DNA of 64,000 nt from Ciborinia camelliae (GCA_025890175.1 JANPYM010000014.1:1068299-1132298); one strand, 5' to 3'; positions 23,070 to 35,197 are shown, numbered from the stretch's first letter. The notes: a model not told the origin generated them from the letters alone. Made by a program: numbers and translations.

Positions 23070-24547
23070 TCCAATCCCTTCCTTGTAACCCCTAGGGAAG
23101 TCTTCCTTTCAAGACTTATGCCTGATGGCATAGGAATACTATCAAATGAAATTGACCGAGCAAGATTGCCGTGACAGTGCTGTGTGATTCCCCGAAGACT
23201 TATTGTAATCTATCGTTTGAGAGAGAGTTGTAGCGAATGTGTCTTCCAATCGAAAGGAGGAATGTTGCGAAACCTTGAGCACCTAGGTAATCTCTGAAAT
23301 CTGCTGGAGGAATCCCTAGCTCCTCAAGTCTTGTGCTCAATACCTGCGAAGTATACAGCGGCTCTCTGTGAGCCTCCCCCACGGCATCGGCCTACAACCT
23401 GGAATCGTTAAGACTCTCTCCCACCTAGTATTGTCGACGTCTGACTAATCTCGAAGTTTCTAATGTATGGGCTTGTCGAACAAAATCGGCTCTGGAAGGT
23501 GCACGAAGATTCTTTGAATATGGTTGTGCTCAGCTGTTCTTTATGAGTTGTGCAAGTATCGAATGAGGAATGTAATGGCAAACTGCCTCGTTACAAGTCT
23601 CAGCTCTTTTGACGTGCTATGAGGGTAGGTAAAAGGTGTTCTATAGATTGAATCGATACCGAGTGGCTTTATGGCATTTAATTCTGTTTATTTGCCCTTT
23701 TGTCTCTTTGCAGGTAATTTGTGGTTTGTGATTTGTCGTTTGTTGTTGTTTGTGGTTTGTGGTTTGTTGTTTGTTTGCCTTTGAGAGGTTGAAGTCACAG
23801 TGGGGGTACAAGTCAAGTACAGTAGATACCTAGGTAGTAAGTATGAGTACCTATTAGTTATAGTTAACCATATGATGAATGAAATTGAGATTATTGTGCC
23901 ACAAACAAGAGAGATCCTTTAAAGGTCTTCGGATGAGATGTATTATGTGGTGTAAATAGTAGTTTTGTTGATTATTTTGACATTGATATTCCGCATAGTC
24001 AAATTCTCGATCAATCACAGGCATTGGGTGCCCTGAACTTTGAAGGCTTGAAGGCTAAAAGTCCAAACCACGCTCCACTGTACTAGGTATTTACTGCTTA
24101 CCTACCTATGTTGACATACCTAGAACCTACCTAGGTAGGTAGATAGTTACAGTAGTTACAATTATCGCAGTGTCACCAACTCACTGTATGATGTTTCCAC
24201 TGTGCAATATTTTAGTAAATTAAATGTTGATGCTGCAAAGATAGAATGAAAGTCATCAATCAGTTAACAATCAGTCTACTCAAAAAGCTGGTTGGTTTTG
24301 TTGAATGAAGTTATTGCAATTCTTTTGGCTATGAGTTACTTGTGTTTGGACTTGAGTAGTATTTTGTATCTCAGATAGTTCTGAGAATCATGGAGCTTTT
24401 ATGTCTTCTACTCAACCCTTTTCTCTCCCAACCGAGGAATTTTATAAGTCTTCCATGCATGGGTATGATATGAGATGCTACTTCTATCATAATGAAGTGT
24501 TCGTCTACACGCTTTCTGGGTAACCTGCTCCCCGTTAATGATTAACC
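23070..24547. other. Intergenic region with TTTGTGG and TAGG simple repeats
   Basis: The gap is 1.5 kb. GTTTGTGG/TTTGTTG repeats lie at about 23710-23780 and (ACCTAGGTAGGTAG)-type runs near 23828-23845 and 24090-24150. One minus-strand frame, about 23200-23397, reads like protein (RLEELGIPPADFRDYLGA) and is preceded by a TTGTAG acceptor-like site. No upstream ATG exon was found, so it is not called as a gene. Confidence 0.5.
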
Positions 24548-25608
24548 TTAGGAGCTACCGTCCACTATGTCAATATTAGCACTGTTCACGTTGTATCTTC
24601 GAGGATCTGATTCTGTCTAGAAAAGAACCTCGGGGGGATTTATGAGGAAAAACAGGGGAGATATCCTCACATGTGGAAATACCCAGCTTGGGCTATCAAA
24701 TGGCTCGTCCTTCCACTCTTTTCCCACCAAGGGTATCACTTCATTTAGGAATATCTTGTATCCTTCGCTAGAGAGATGGAGTCCGTCTGTGAGAAGTGTC
24801 CTCATAGATTGATCGTCTCCAGCACGTTTTGTACCAATTGTTGTAACATCAATCGTTTGATCCGGGCTCAGCTGTACGGCTTTTACCATCATAGCCCTCC
24901 AAAGATCGACCAACACCACATTTCGATCTTTCCACTCTGCAGCAATCCCTCTGATTGCTGCCGCATATTTAGCTGTATTCTCCTGTCGTCGCGTGAGAGA
25001 AGAGCCTTTTTGGCCATCTTGCTCCTCAAGCTGCTTCTCGTTGATTGGTGGTGGTGTAACTAACAAGATTGTAGGATATTGGGCTGTGGAACTCCAAAGA
25101 TCGAGAAGCGTTTCAATATTTTTCTTGTAATGCTCTAATGGGACATATTGACCAGTGGAACTCTCCGGGAGGCACGCATCATTTGCACCGAAAAGGATGA
25201 GCTTGGAGCACATTCTATTAGTATGAAGAGGACTAAAATGAGGCCAATCTCACACCAATAACGGCGGAGCTTTCAAAAAAAAAACTTCCATGAAGGGGCG
25301 AATCCTTCATGGTACTTTGTTGACGTACCAGGTAGGAAACTTTAGCAGAATTTGGATCAGGAACGAGATGCTGATGGATCTCAAGAGCATTATCGGTATT
25401 GTACCCGCTTAAACCATGGTTTATGACTTGTAGTCGTCTAGAACAATCTGAATGGGAATTAACAATAGATATGATGTTTTGCAGATACTGTGTGTAACTC
25501 ACGTTCTTCAAGACCTGCAGTAAATGAGAAACCATCTCGTAAATGACTCGAGAATTCAACAATTGAATCACCTAATAGGATAAATTGAGGGTATCTCTTG
25601 AAAGCCAT
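24548..25608 (-). CDS. IAH1: GDSL esterase, isoamyl-acetate-hydrolysing (IAH1) type
   Basis: Exons are 25608-25503, 25447-25329, 25201-24671 and 24616-24548, with introns of 55, 127 and 54 nt; the product is 274 residues. Four SGNH/GDSL blocks are visible in order: FILLGDSIVEFS (catalytic Ser15), NHGLSGYNT (oxyanion Gly), ILFGANDACLP (oxyanion Asn) and DGLHLSSEGY (catalytic Asp and His). The last exon, found beyond an in-frame read-through end, gives SWVFPHTESDP..., closer to family C-termini than the intron-encoded tail. Yeast Iah1 hydrolyses acetate esters such as isoamyl acetate in the cytosol; the substrate here is inferred. No signal peptide is seen, which fits a cytosolic enzyme. Intron 2 uses a CCAAG acceptor, the least certain join. 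Confidence 0.85.
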
Positions 25609-27569
25609 GTCAAGTATGGTGCCGTGGAACTAAACGATTCAAAAGCGATCTTCTCCGATTTGCAGCCACTTCGTCGACACAGCAGCGGGAATGCAGTAAC
25701 GGGAAGCCAGGGAAAAAGTGGCAAGTGGTAACCTTATGCAGGAAAATAATTTGGGGAAAGGGATATTTATTTGGGATTTAGTTAGTGGTAACCATTTATA
25801 TACGAAGTAAATCGAAATAAAGATGAATGGTAGGTGGGCATGAGGGATGATTCAAATGTTAGAATTTGACGCGATATTCGTAATATTCGTACCGGGATTC
25901 TTCTCCACGGACCTCGAGAGTCGAGCCGTATTGATCATACGGCATGTAGGTAAGTAGGTAGGTAGGTATGTATATATTCCCAAAAGAGCTACTCAAGAGT
26001 CAAGAGACCTACTATTAGATACATACTGTAATTAGTATATATAGTATATCATGAACTCGGTGTGGCGAATGGTACGGTACATTTGAATTTCAGTCTTCTA
26101 CATACAATCAGAAGATATCATCTACCTCTATATCTACCTACATACCTACCTAGTATATGTATATATATATCTGATAGCCATTCCAGGTTGCATCCTCCCG
26201 GTCCGTATAGGTAAGGTAATGTTACACTTCAATCAATAACTTTTCTCCGATGTCATGTGCTACATTTCTCCTCACCCCATCTGCTAAGTATGACCCGTCC
26301 CCTTAAATGCCGGTAGTCATTCTACTAACTGATGGCTGACAGGATGACATCTGGAATAACCTTTCCAAGTGTTAAATCTTCAGTCTAATTGGTTATCCCT
26401 CACCAACATAGGCTATGTATGACTATGGCTATGGCTAGGTTAGTAGGTAGGTTAGGTTACTCGAGAACAGACTCGCCTCGCAGATCATCAGAACGAATGC
26501 ATTCGTATGTTTCACAACGCCTTGTGACTTCCAAGAAGGCGTGAACGGTGAAGGGCGAAAGAAAGGCTCATGTTTCAAGAAAAGACTTGAGGTCTTACCG
26601 AAAGAGATTTCTTTTTATGTGTCAAGAATAAGAGTAAGGTGCAACATTCAGTACTGGACTGTAATTTTAAAGAGGTTATCGAGGTTATCGAGGTTATCGA
26701 GGTTATCGAGGTTATCGAGTTGATCTAGTTATCAAGCCAATGGAAGCTACGTATCAAGCGCATTAACCGTATCATTTTCCATTCTTGATTATTCTACTCC
26801 CCACTCCTGCTCCTGCTTTTGAGTCTTGACCTCACATATGGATGGATTATGGACATGGACATCTGTACCGAGTAGGTAGGTAGGTAGGTAATCAGTCACA
26901 AGTGTAGGTGAAGTAAGTGATTAATGATCTGGATGTCTTAATATTTCCCTTTTGCTTACATTATCAAGTCTCATTCAATTCTCGTTCAATTCAATATTCT
27001 TCATCAGATGTTTACCTATCTAGGTAGGTAGGTATCCTGCATCTACTCTACTCTACTCTACTCTACCCACCACCGTACATACATTCATTCATTCATTCAT
27101 TCATTCATTGATTGATTATTCAGATCATTGCATATAAAAGCTGCAAAGCACAAACTGCAAAGGAAAGTCCGACCGCTCAATAATAATACCAGGGTTTAAC
27201 TAGCTCCTCCACTGTACCCAGCCTCGAGGGGACCCTTGTTTCTCCTCCACATGCATCAGAGGTGTCCGCAGTTGCTTCAATTCCAGTTCCAATTCCACTT
27301 TCATACCCAACACCAACACTCCAACTTCCTATTCGAATCCTCACCAAAATCTAGTCATTGTGAAGCAGTGTGGGCGTCTATTTAGGAAGCGATCTTTTGT
27401 ACAGCATTAAATTCTTATTTATCATCCCTTCTTTGCCGTCGCATTTGCATCTCGCGTCTCTCACTTCTGCATGCAATCTTTCGATTTTCCGCCGTTGTGC
27501 ACCCTGCCGTCATTCCAAAACGTCCATCTTCGTGCGATGAATTAGGTGACACACCGAAAGATTTCCGAT
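25609..27569. other. Intergenic region, IAH1 to CLC, with several microsatellites
   Basis: A divergent gap of nearly 2 kb. It contains TAGG runs near 25950-25970, 26872-26890 and 27021-27033, five tandem GAGGTTATC units at 26672-26719, CTACT repeats at 27042-27066 and CATT repeats at 27081-27110. These are typical fungal intergenic simple sequences. A pyrimidine-rich stretch near 27290-27470 precedes the CLC start. No gene is supported. Confidence 0.6.
26672..26719. repeat. GAGGTTATC tandem repeat, five units
   Basis: Five perfect 9-bp units stand in tandem followed by GAG. They give the RLSRLSRLS tail of a short plus-strand frame, which is a by-product of the repeat and not evidence of coding. 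Confidence 0.9.
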
Positions 27570-30500
27570 ATGCCGTCTTCTGGCAAGAACCATATTGGCA
27601 TCGATTTCACAATGTCGCCAAATATTCCAGCGGAATCGAGGGACTCGTCAGCTCCACCCTCACCCACAGCGATGAGAACCCTCCAGAGATCGATTAGTAA
27701 CCTTTCCGACGAGCGAACTCCTCTTCTCCCAAGTGCTGGGCGCTCTCGTATACGCCTCGGTGGTGCCGCCGAAACCAATCGTCCATATCTAACAAGCCAT
27801 CATAGTTTCTCTGGCAAGTCAAAGATTTATCGCAGATTCACAAGCTTCTGCTTTGTCATATACCACCGGGCTCTAGGCTAACTATATACAACCGATAGGT
27901 AGTTTGCGAGGTAGTCGACATCATAGCCGTGCCGGATCCTGGGGCCAACGTTTAGTCACGGCCCTCACCTCGGAAAGACATGGACCCAAGGACCAGATGC
28001 GAGAATCCAAAAGCATGTTGACCTCGGACGACAGAGTGTGGTACGATCAGTTTACATCAACAGATTGGGTTCACGACAGTATTGCAGATGCATACCGGGT
28101 GAAGGGACTTCGAAGTAGAAAAGATATTCGAGGTCGAATCAAGGCATTTTTTGATGGCACACAAGGCTGGATACTAAGTGCCCTGGTTGGATTTGTCACG
28201 GCCACGATAGCATACACTGTTGATGTTTCGGAGACTCCAATTTTTGATTGGAAGGATGGTTATTGCCATGATGGATTCTTCATAAGTGAGAAGGTTTGTG
28301 GAATTTTCATCACTTTAGCTCACCGTTCGATATGACCTTGAAATTGGCTTACCACAGCTTGCAAATCAGACTCGGCTACATTGAGTACCCGCCATTCTTT
28401 CTTCTTTCCATCATTTGATAATAGCTATACTGACTACAGAGATAGAGGTGCTGCCCTGATGGAAATCATTGCGATGCTTGGAAATCTTGGTCCAATTATG
28501 TTGAAATTCCGTTTTTCAATGAACAGGTTACCGAATTCTTCATATATGTTTTTCTTGTGGTTGTTTTCGCAACGGCGGCATGCCTTTTGACGTTGACTAC
28601 CAAAACTGTTGTACCATCAACGTATCAATTATCTACACTGGACGAGAACCTTGGTGCTCTTAGTCGACATGATTCTCAGGCGCCAGTTGATGGCAATGCC
28701 AGCCCGAAGAACACGCTGGAATCCGAGGCAAACGCTCCTATGATATATTACTCTGCTGCCGGCAGCGGAGTGGCCGAAGTAAGGGTGATACTTAGCGGTT
28801 TTGTTTTGCATGGATTTCTTGGCTTCAAGACCCTTTTCGTCAAAACCCTCGCCCTGATATTGAGTGTAGCATCTGGGCTGAGTTTGGGAAAGGAGGGTCC
28901 TTTTGTACACATCGCAACTTGTGTGGGTAACATTGCATGTCGTTTGTTTTCCAAATACGATGACAACGACGGAAAGCGCAGAGAAGTTTTGTCCGCTGCC
29001 GCAGCTGCAGGTGTTGCAGTAGCTTTCGGTGCTCCTATAGGCGGCGTTCTCTTTTCTTTAGAAGAAGTGGCGTACTTTTTTCCAGCTAAAACACTATTTC
29101 GCACATTCTTCTGCTGCATAACCGCTGCGCTGACGTTGAAATTCCTCAATCCTTATGGCACCAATAAAATTGTCATGTTCGAAGTTCGCTACTTAACTGA
29201 CTGGGAGTTTTTCGAACTTGCCGCTTTCATCATGGTTGGTGTACTCGGTGGCATTACTGGAGCAACATTCATCAAAGCATCTCGATCATGGGCCCAGTCT
29301 TTCCGTAAGATTGAACTCGTAAAGAAGTGGCCGCTGTTTGAGGTTATGCTGGTTGCTTTACTCACAGGTCTTGTCGGTTATTGGAACCCCTATACAAAAA
29401 TCCCAGTCGCCAAACTATTATTCAACCTAGCTAGCCCTTGCGATACTGACAAGTCGGATAACATGGGTCTCTGTCCCAATAACGTCGATGAGATTTTCCC
29501 AATCATCGGACAATTAGCTATTGCATTTTTCATCAAGGGGCTTTTGACCATCATTACATTTGGCATTGTAAGTTCGTTCTCTTCTCGGTTGTGATGACAA
29601 TGAATTGTTGTATCTGTCACCCAGTCACACCCGAGAGTGTGAGCATTGACTAACATGGTGCCACAGAAAGTTCCCGCAGGTATATATGTCCCCTCGATGG
29701 TTGTGGGCGGCCTACTTGGCCGAATTGTCGGTCATTTGGTACAGTGGCTCGTGTTACGGTTTCCCCACGCTTCCATATTTGGGAGTTGCGCTGCTCACGA
29801 GAGTGGAACATCATGTATTACTCCCGGAGTTTATGCTCTCATTGCTGCCGGTTCTACAATGTGTGGTGTAACGAGGTTGTCTGTGACTTTAGCGGTCATT
29901 CTCTTTGAATTGACGGGCAGTCTTGACTATGTCTTACCCTTTTCACTCGCGGTTTTGGTATCCAAATGGACTGCAGATTTCATGGAACCACTTAGCATAT
30001 ATGTAAGGGTCAACTATGATTAATAGACAAAGAAGTCAGACTAACTTTCTCAGGATTTATTGACTAATCTTAATGCCTACCCATTTCTCAACAATAAGCA
30101 TAAACCTGTTTTCACCTCTAATCTTGCAGATATTGTCCCCCGAGTCCGAAGGGAAAGGGTAATTGACATCTCCGTCTCTCCCATGATTCCTGCTATCAGT
30201 CTACGCCAGAAGTTGGAACTTTTGCATCAGGCCGGGGAAGTTGATGGCGGGTTGCCAATCATCAGGGATGATATTCTTGTTGGTCTGATACCAGCGCCTG
30301 ATCTAGAATTTGCCCTAGACAATCTTGACAATGAGGAAGGTACTTTGTGCCTCATGGCGACTATCAGCAACTATGACGAGTCCGATGAAGAAGAACATGT
30401 TGATCCCACCGACTTTACGCCTTACATTGATCCTGTAAGCCATATTTAATCACCTTCCATTTCTGAATCACTACTGATGATATACAAATAGGCACCGGTA

Positions 30501-30723
30501 GCTTTAGATATTCGTTCCCCAATGGATTTGGTGTACGAATGTTTTGTGAAACTTGGCTTGAGATATGTTTGTGTGTTGAAGGACGGCCGATATGCTGGTC
30601 TGGTAAGATTCACATATCACTTCCCACATACAGCTTGAAATTGACCTAACCATTTTATAGACTCACAAGAAAACCTTTGTAAAATACATACGAGAATTGG
30701 AAGAAAGGGATGAACATATTTGA
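27570..30723 (+). CDS. CLC-family chloride/proton exchanger with two CBS domains
   Basis: Seven exons: 27570-27813, 27899-28293, 28446-29567, 29667-30002, 30054-30434, 30492-30602 and 30661-30723, giving 883 residues. The cytosolic N-terminus is Ser-rich (ERTPLLP). The membrane core carries GSGVAEV at about residue 319, GKEGPFVH with the gating Glu at about 363, FSLEEV at about 417 and KVPAGIYVPSM at the exon 3/4 join. The Glu pair in SLEEV is the position that marks H+-coupled exchangers such as ClC-5 and Gef1; true channels have Val there. Exon 3 starts RCCPDGNHCDAWKSW, a Cys-rich luminal loop. Two CBS domains follow (exon 5, then exons 6-7). Fungal relatives sit in Golgi, endosome or vacuole and support copper or iron loading and pH. 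Intron 1 appears to use a GC donor. Confidence 0.92.
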
Positions 30724-30959
30724 TCTTATTTTGTATTTTATTGTGTTTTAAGGTCAGGAATAGGAATATGCATCAATTGGGTGGCGTCTGATCTATTTTT
30801 GGAGGAGTTTGAATATCCAATACCCTGGTGTACTTTATAGAGCATTGGCATTCGTATTGGCGTCTGAAATTTGATTCTGCAGGCTGGTTTGAGGGGTTTG
30901 TTCGAAGACGAGGCGATCATAGAGTCAACCATACACATCAGACATAATCTTTATCTTCA

Positions 30960-31950
30960 TCATCTGGAATTATCTGCTTTAAGCTCAGCCATGAGTCCTC
31001 CCTTGTCTCTTTTCTTCAAGTCTTCTTGCAACCTGTTTGTGATAAATGCAGATATATCCTTGACATGCTCCAGCGCAATATTCGTACATTGTAACAACTC
31101 CAAAGCATCGACTGCTATACCACCAAGCTTGGCAATTTGACAAACTTCTCCATGTCGATTCATACTGATGGTACAACTGCCGTCTCTGAGTTGTTCTTCC
31201 AACAATGTAGTATCAAGCAATCTAGCCTGCTCTTCACCCTTTCCGTAGAACGAAAATGTTACGCAGAGTGGGAAATGTAAAAGACTCAGCGGCACAGGCT
31301 CTCGCTCTGCTAATGTGTAGACGGTCACCGTTTCACCCTCTGTGCTCGTATCTGGTTTTCTAAAGTGCTGCAATGCCGCAATGATAGCAATACATGATGC
31401 ATCAATAAGATTTCCATCATGCGATAGGATGTGAACGTCTGCGCGGACGGACCAGCATTTCTGGCCGGCGATGAGACAAAGAGATTCAGTATCGAGAGCT
31501 GCAGAACGGCGCAAGGTTTTTTCGAGCAGGCGAGAGAGAAGTACTTCTTGTTCAGTTGGTCGGTTGGTTTCGAAAGCAGGAGAGGCCATAGGTGAGAGTT
31601 CAGTTGTAATGGTGAAGATGCCATCAAAGAGACGGTCTGGGAATGGACTCGTAACTTCTGCTGTAATGTTGACAAGAACCCTAAAAAAAATATCAGTCTT
31701 AATAATGAATCATGAGAATTCCATAACTTCAGTAAGTAATAGAACAAGCATCTAATGCGCGCATGTTTTGGAACCGTATCACTTACCTCGTCTTTCCCAA
31801 CCTCACATCTGCAACGCCATATTCATCTCCAAACTCTAACTCTAGAGCTCGAAATTGATCGAAGCTTCTTCCATCAACCCTGAGGTTCTCTTTGAGAGCC
31901 TTCAAAAAGAACTGCTTCTCATTAATAGAAGGCTCTACTTCTCGAGGCAT
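30960..31950 (-). CDS. RRP45: Exosome complex subunit RRP45 (EXOSC9-like)
   Basis: Exons are 31950-31787 and 31680-30960, with a 106-nt intron; the product is 294 residues. The start MPREVEPSINEKQFFLKAL is a near-standard Rrp45 N-terminus and fixes the ATG; the frame continues upstream only through non-ATG codons. RVDGRSFDQFR and the RNase PH fold text GVADVRLGKTRVLVNITAEV across the splice site follow. The phosphate-binding and catalytic residues of bacterial RNase PH are not obvious, in keeping with Rrp45 being a structural ring subunit. Rrp45 is one of six PH-type subunits of the nuclear and cytoplasmic 3'-5' exosome core used for rRNA, snoRNA and mRNA processing and decay. It is divergent from CWC15 across about 208 bp. 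Confidence 0.93.
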
Positions 31951-32158
31951 CCCGAATTTCTTGTTGATGGCGAAAATACACGCTGAATTGGCATGTTGCG
32001 CGCGCACCTTCTTGTTCCCCAAGATTTCTTTTTGCCAACCTGAAAGGCGGTGAGATCTAATTCAAGCTAGCGCAGCCTTATATACACACTCAAATGTAGG
32101 TCTATCGCGCCTGGCCTTCACTTATCTTTTATCAACATCAATTTACACAGCAATCAAA
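31951..32158. promoter_or_regulatory. Short divergent promoter, RRP45/CWC15
   Basis: Only 208 bp separate the two start codons, so regulatory sequence and 5' UTRs must be shared or overlapping. Both genes act in nuclear RNA metabolism, which makes co-regulation plausible but unproven. Confidence 0.55.
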
Positions 32159-33317
32159 ATGACGACAGGTAAGTTTTGAATTCATGAGATTTTTGTAATT
32201 GATTGTACTGATTGTTTTCAAGCACATAGACCTACTTTCGATCCCGTAAGTAAAACCGCCTTGGAACATTACGAATATTTCTGATAAAAGTAGGCCAGGG
32301 GAAAAGAAGCACAACGAGGACCGGCGTATCATCAAAGATTACTCCCAGCTCATACACAACTGAAATTCCGGTATGGACCTTCGCCATTTTTATTTGGGGA
32401 AATATGGGGCTAATTGAGCGATAGGAAGCCTGGACAAGGAGGCGATGCAGCCGCCGAGGTTAGAGACCTTCGAGCAGAATTACTACAAGCCGAAGCGGCA
32501 CACTTTGCTAAAACGAAAGGAGGGTCAAGCACTGCAATCGAAGATATAAAATCTTCTACAAACACACCAAAGAGGCAACTTGAGAATGGCTCGGCAGAGG
32601 ATGATGAAGAAGACCCAGAAGCAAAGCGGCGGCGCATTTTAGAAGAAACTCGAGACATAGATGCCGATTCGGATGATGCTGGAGAGAGTGATAGTAGCGA
32701 TGATGATAGGTCCGTCGAATTTCTACAAATATTACTGCAATTGAGGCTCATATAGTGTTAGCGATGACGATGAAGATGAGACTGCGGAGCTTCAACGGGA
32801 ACTCGAAAAGATTAAGCGCGAGCGTGCCGAGAAAAGAGAACAAGAGGTCAGATTAAGCATTTTGGAATGTTAGAATCAACGCTAATTTTGATGGCCTAAC
32901 AGGAACGAGAAAGACTAGCGGCAGAAGAAGCGGAGCGAGAACATGATATTGCTCTTGGCAATCCATTGTTAAATACTAAATCCGATTTCAATGTTAAAAG
33001 AAGGTATGTTCAGGTATGGATTAATTTTGCATAGTTTTTCTTACTAACACAAATTGCCAGATGGGACGATGATGTTATTTTCAAGAATCAAGCTCGCGGA
33101 ACAGAAGATAAAGGCAAGAAGGAATTTGTCAATGTATGCTATAACTATACCTACCGTGACACAATTTCCACGCATGGCTGACCGAATTCTAGGATTTACT
33201 ACGTTCCGATTTCCACAAACGGTTTATGAGGTATGTTTGGATCTTAAACCAATGATATCCACAGCAATTCAACCACAGGAGGCTAACGTACTGTACTGTA
33301 GCAAATACGTGAGATGA
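32159..33317 (+). CDS. CWC15: Pre-mRNA splicing factor Cwc15 (Cwf15)
   Basis: Nine exons are inferred: 32159-32168, 32223-32245, 32294-32370, 32425-32709, 32756-32846, 32903-33003, 33061-33133, 33193-33230 and 33302-33317. They sum to 714 nt and 237 residues. The first exon is 10 nt and the second 23 nt; together they code MTTAHRPTFDP, the invariant Cwc15 start. Exon 3 gives ARGKEAQRGPAYHQRLLPAH. The middle is acidic (SDSSDDD), then a charged helix (ELEKIKRERAEKREQEERERLA). The end is NPLLN....FNVKRRWDDDVIFKNQARG and DLLRSDFHKRFMSKYVR, the conserved tail. Cwc15 belongs to the Prp19-associated (NTC/NTR) part of the active spliceosome. That a splicing factor gene itself is cut into nine exons is notable but common. 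Confidence 0.93.
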
Positions 33318-34455
33318 ATGCTCATCGTGCAGTATTGCATCACAATATAAAGATGCAACGGGCAACATTAAATTCTCTAGGCGAGACTCGGACATGTACT
33401 TTAGGGGGTTGGCGTCACGGTTATAAACAATTTATGCATTTTTCACGATCTGAAAATCCAACGGAACACATGTGCAATAAATTTGATTGGATGCCATGAA
33501 TCTCGATCAGTTTTTGAGACGAATGCAATCAATATGGACAGTTTCTATCATTAGGTCTTGTATGCATTCTCGGAGAACAAGGACAAAAGAAATTGTTACA
33601 AAAAATAAAATACCTTAGGTACTACTAGTAGGTATCACTAGTTTCGGATACAGCCAGACCGGCCAGAAAAGCTTGTTTGTGATTTGACAGAGTCTGAGTG
33701 GTGACATAACCGGCCGGGGTGCTTTGTGGCTGGTTAACTAATAAGTGGAGAAGATCTTCCCCGCAGAAGTGGTTAGTTGATTCTTGAATTTCCCCATGTT
33801 TTGGATTTGGATTTAAAGCATTTAATTGGTCGATCCAAGTTGAGCTTTCTGTTTGTCAGCACGCCACGCCACGCCACGCCACGCCACAGTAACCCGTTTT
33901 GGTTTCTGATTTGGAGATCATGACGCTTCCCGACTCCTTTTTTTTGTGTCCATTATGGCAACTTGGCAATATATGATAAAAGACGTACTCGAGTAACGTC
34001 AGAGTCATTGACTAGAGTGAAAACGGTTTCTGAATTCTTTCGACTTTCTTGTTTTCTTGTTTTCTCGGAATTGTGATTGCTGCGTTCGGAATGGAAGCTT
34101 GCCGCCGTTAAATAGATCCCTGTTCACTCCTCTAGTTGACGTCTGTCTGCCATATGCCAACTCTTCCAAGCTCCCGTCAACGTACGTAACATTGAAGGTC
34201 TTTCTTGGTATAGACTAGGTAGGTAGGTAGGTACCTTTCAAAACCACCCCTCAATTTTAGATTATATCATAACTTAATAACTTATTACCTCATCGATAAG
34301 ATGTTATAATATAAGTAACCTTCCTTTATCCCTCCTCCTCCATATCTATCCATACAGTAAACATTCAATCTTAATTACTACTCCATACATAAACATCTTC
34401 ACACAAATCCAAACAAATACCAACCCAGAACCAATTATCACACAATAATCTAATC
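33318..34455. promoter_or_regulatory. Upstream region of the Gly/Ser-rich stress-type gene
   Basis: The 1.1-kb gap includes the CWC15 3' end, then tandem CACGC units at about 33858-33888 and a TAGG run at 34220-34232. An ACCCCTC word near 34244-34252 resembles the stress element CCCCT bound by Msn2-type factors, but one such match is expected by chance. A long A/C-rich leader runs to the ATG at 34456. Confidence 0.45.
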
Positions 34456-35197
34456 ATGTCTAACTACGACAACGACGATACCTACAACTCCTCTGGTCGC
34501 CGGGGAGCTCCTTCCAACACTGATGATTCTTTCGGAAATACTACTGGTGGATTCGGGAATGAGAGTCGCGGCAACACTACCAGTGCCAGAGGCGTTGGTG
34601 GTACAGGTTCAACATTTGATGACCAGGAATCTGGAGCATATGGAGGCTCGTCGACTCAACAAAACCGCGGATTCAACACTGGAAACTCTGTAGGTGTTAC
34701 CTAAAATGTTCGTCTCAACTATAACTAATCATAATTAGGGAGGCGCGAGAGATACCGAATTTGGGTCCGGTGACCGAAGTTATGGGGGAAACAGCGGGTC
34801 AGGACTAGGTGATAAAACTTCCGGCTTTGGTAACACGTCCACCTCCCGCTCTGGCTATGGACAAGATACATCGTCTGGCCTTGGGGATTCAGAATATGGC
34901 GGAAAGTCTAGCTCTGGTTATGGAGACAACACATCCAGCGGCCTCGGCGCAAACACCGACTCTTACTCTTCCAACAAGGCCAGCTCAGGTGACACCTATG
35001 GCTCTCATGACAGATACTCCTCTGGCAACACTGGTTCGAGAGACGATGACAAAACCTCCAGCTCCAACACTGGCAAGTCCGGCGATTCTACCATGGGCAA
35101 AGTGATGGAAAAGGCAGGACACATGCTTCACAAGGAGAATTTGGTCCAGAAGGGCGAGGCTAAGCGTGCTGCTGCTGCTGGGAGCGACAACTATTAA
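34456..35197 (+). CDS. Gly/Ser/Thr/Asn-rich hydrophilic protein, probable stress protein
   Basis: Exons are 34456-34689 and 34739-35197 (49-nt intron, GTAGGT..TTAG), giving 230 residues. Most of the protein is disordered low complexity built on G, S, N, T and D with loose repeats such as SGLGDNTSSG and GYGDNTSSGLG. It lacks hydrophobic segments, signal peptide and cysteines. The C-terminal 35 residues differ: MGKVMEKAGHMLHKENLVQKG, then EAKRAAAAG, a short amphipathic helix pattern of G-K-x-x-E-K-A-G and L-x-x-K-G-x-x-K-R. I recall this pattern from small abundant conidial or stress proteins of filamentous fungi, but I cannot name the family with certainty. A desiccation- or heat-protection role is inference. 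Hydrophilic composition and a long leader suggest high, regulated expression. Confidence 0.75.

Noticed and set aside
32410..32751. 113-codon minus-strand frame over CWC15
   Set aside because: Mirror of the acidic Asp/Ser-rich CWC15 exon 4; Ser-rich antisense shadow.
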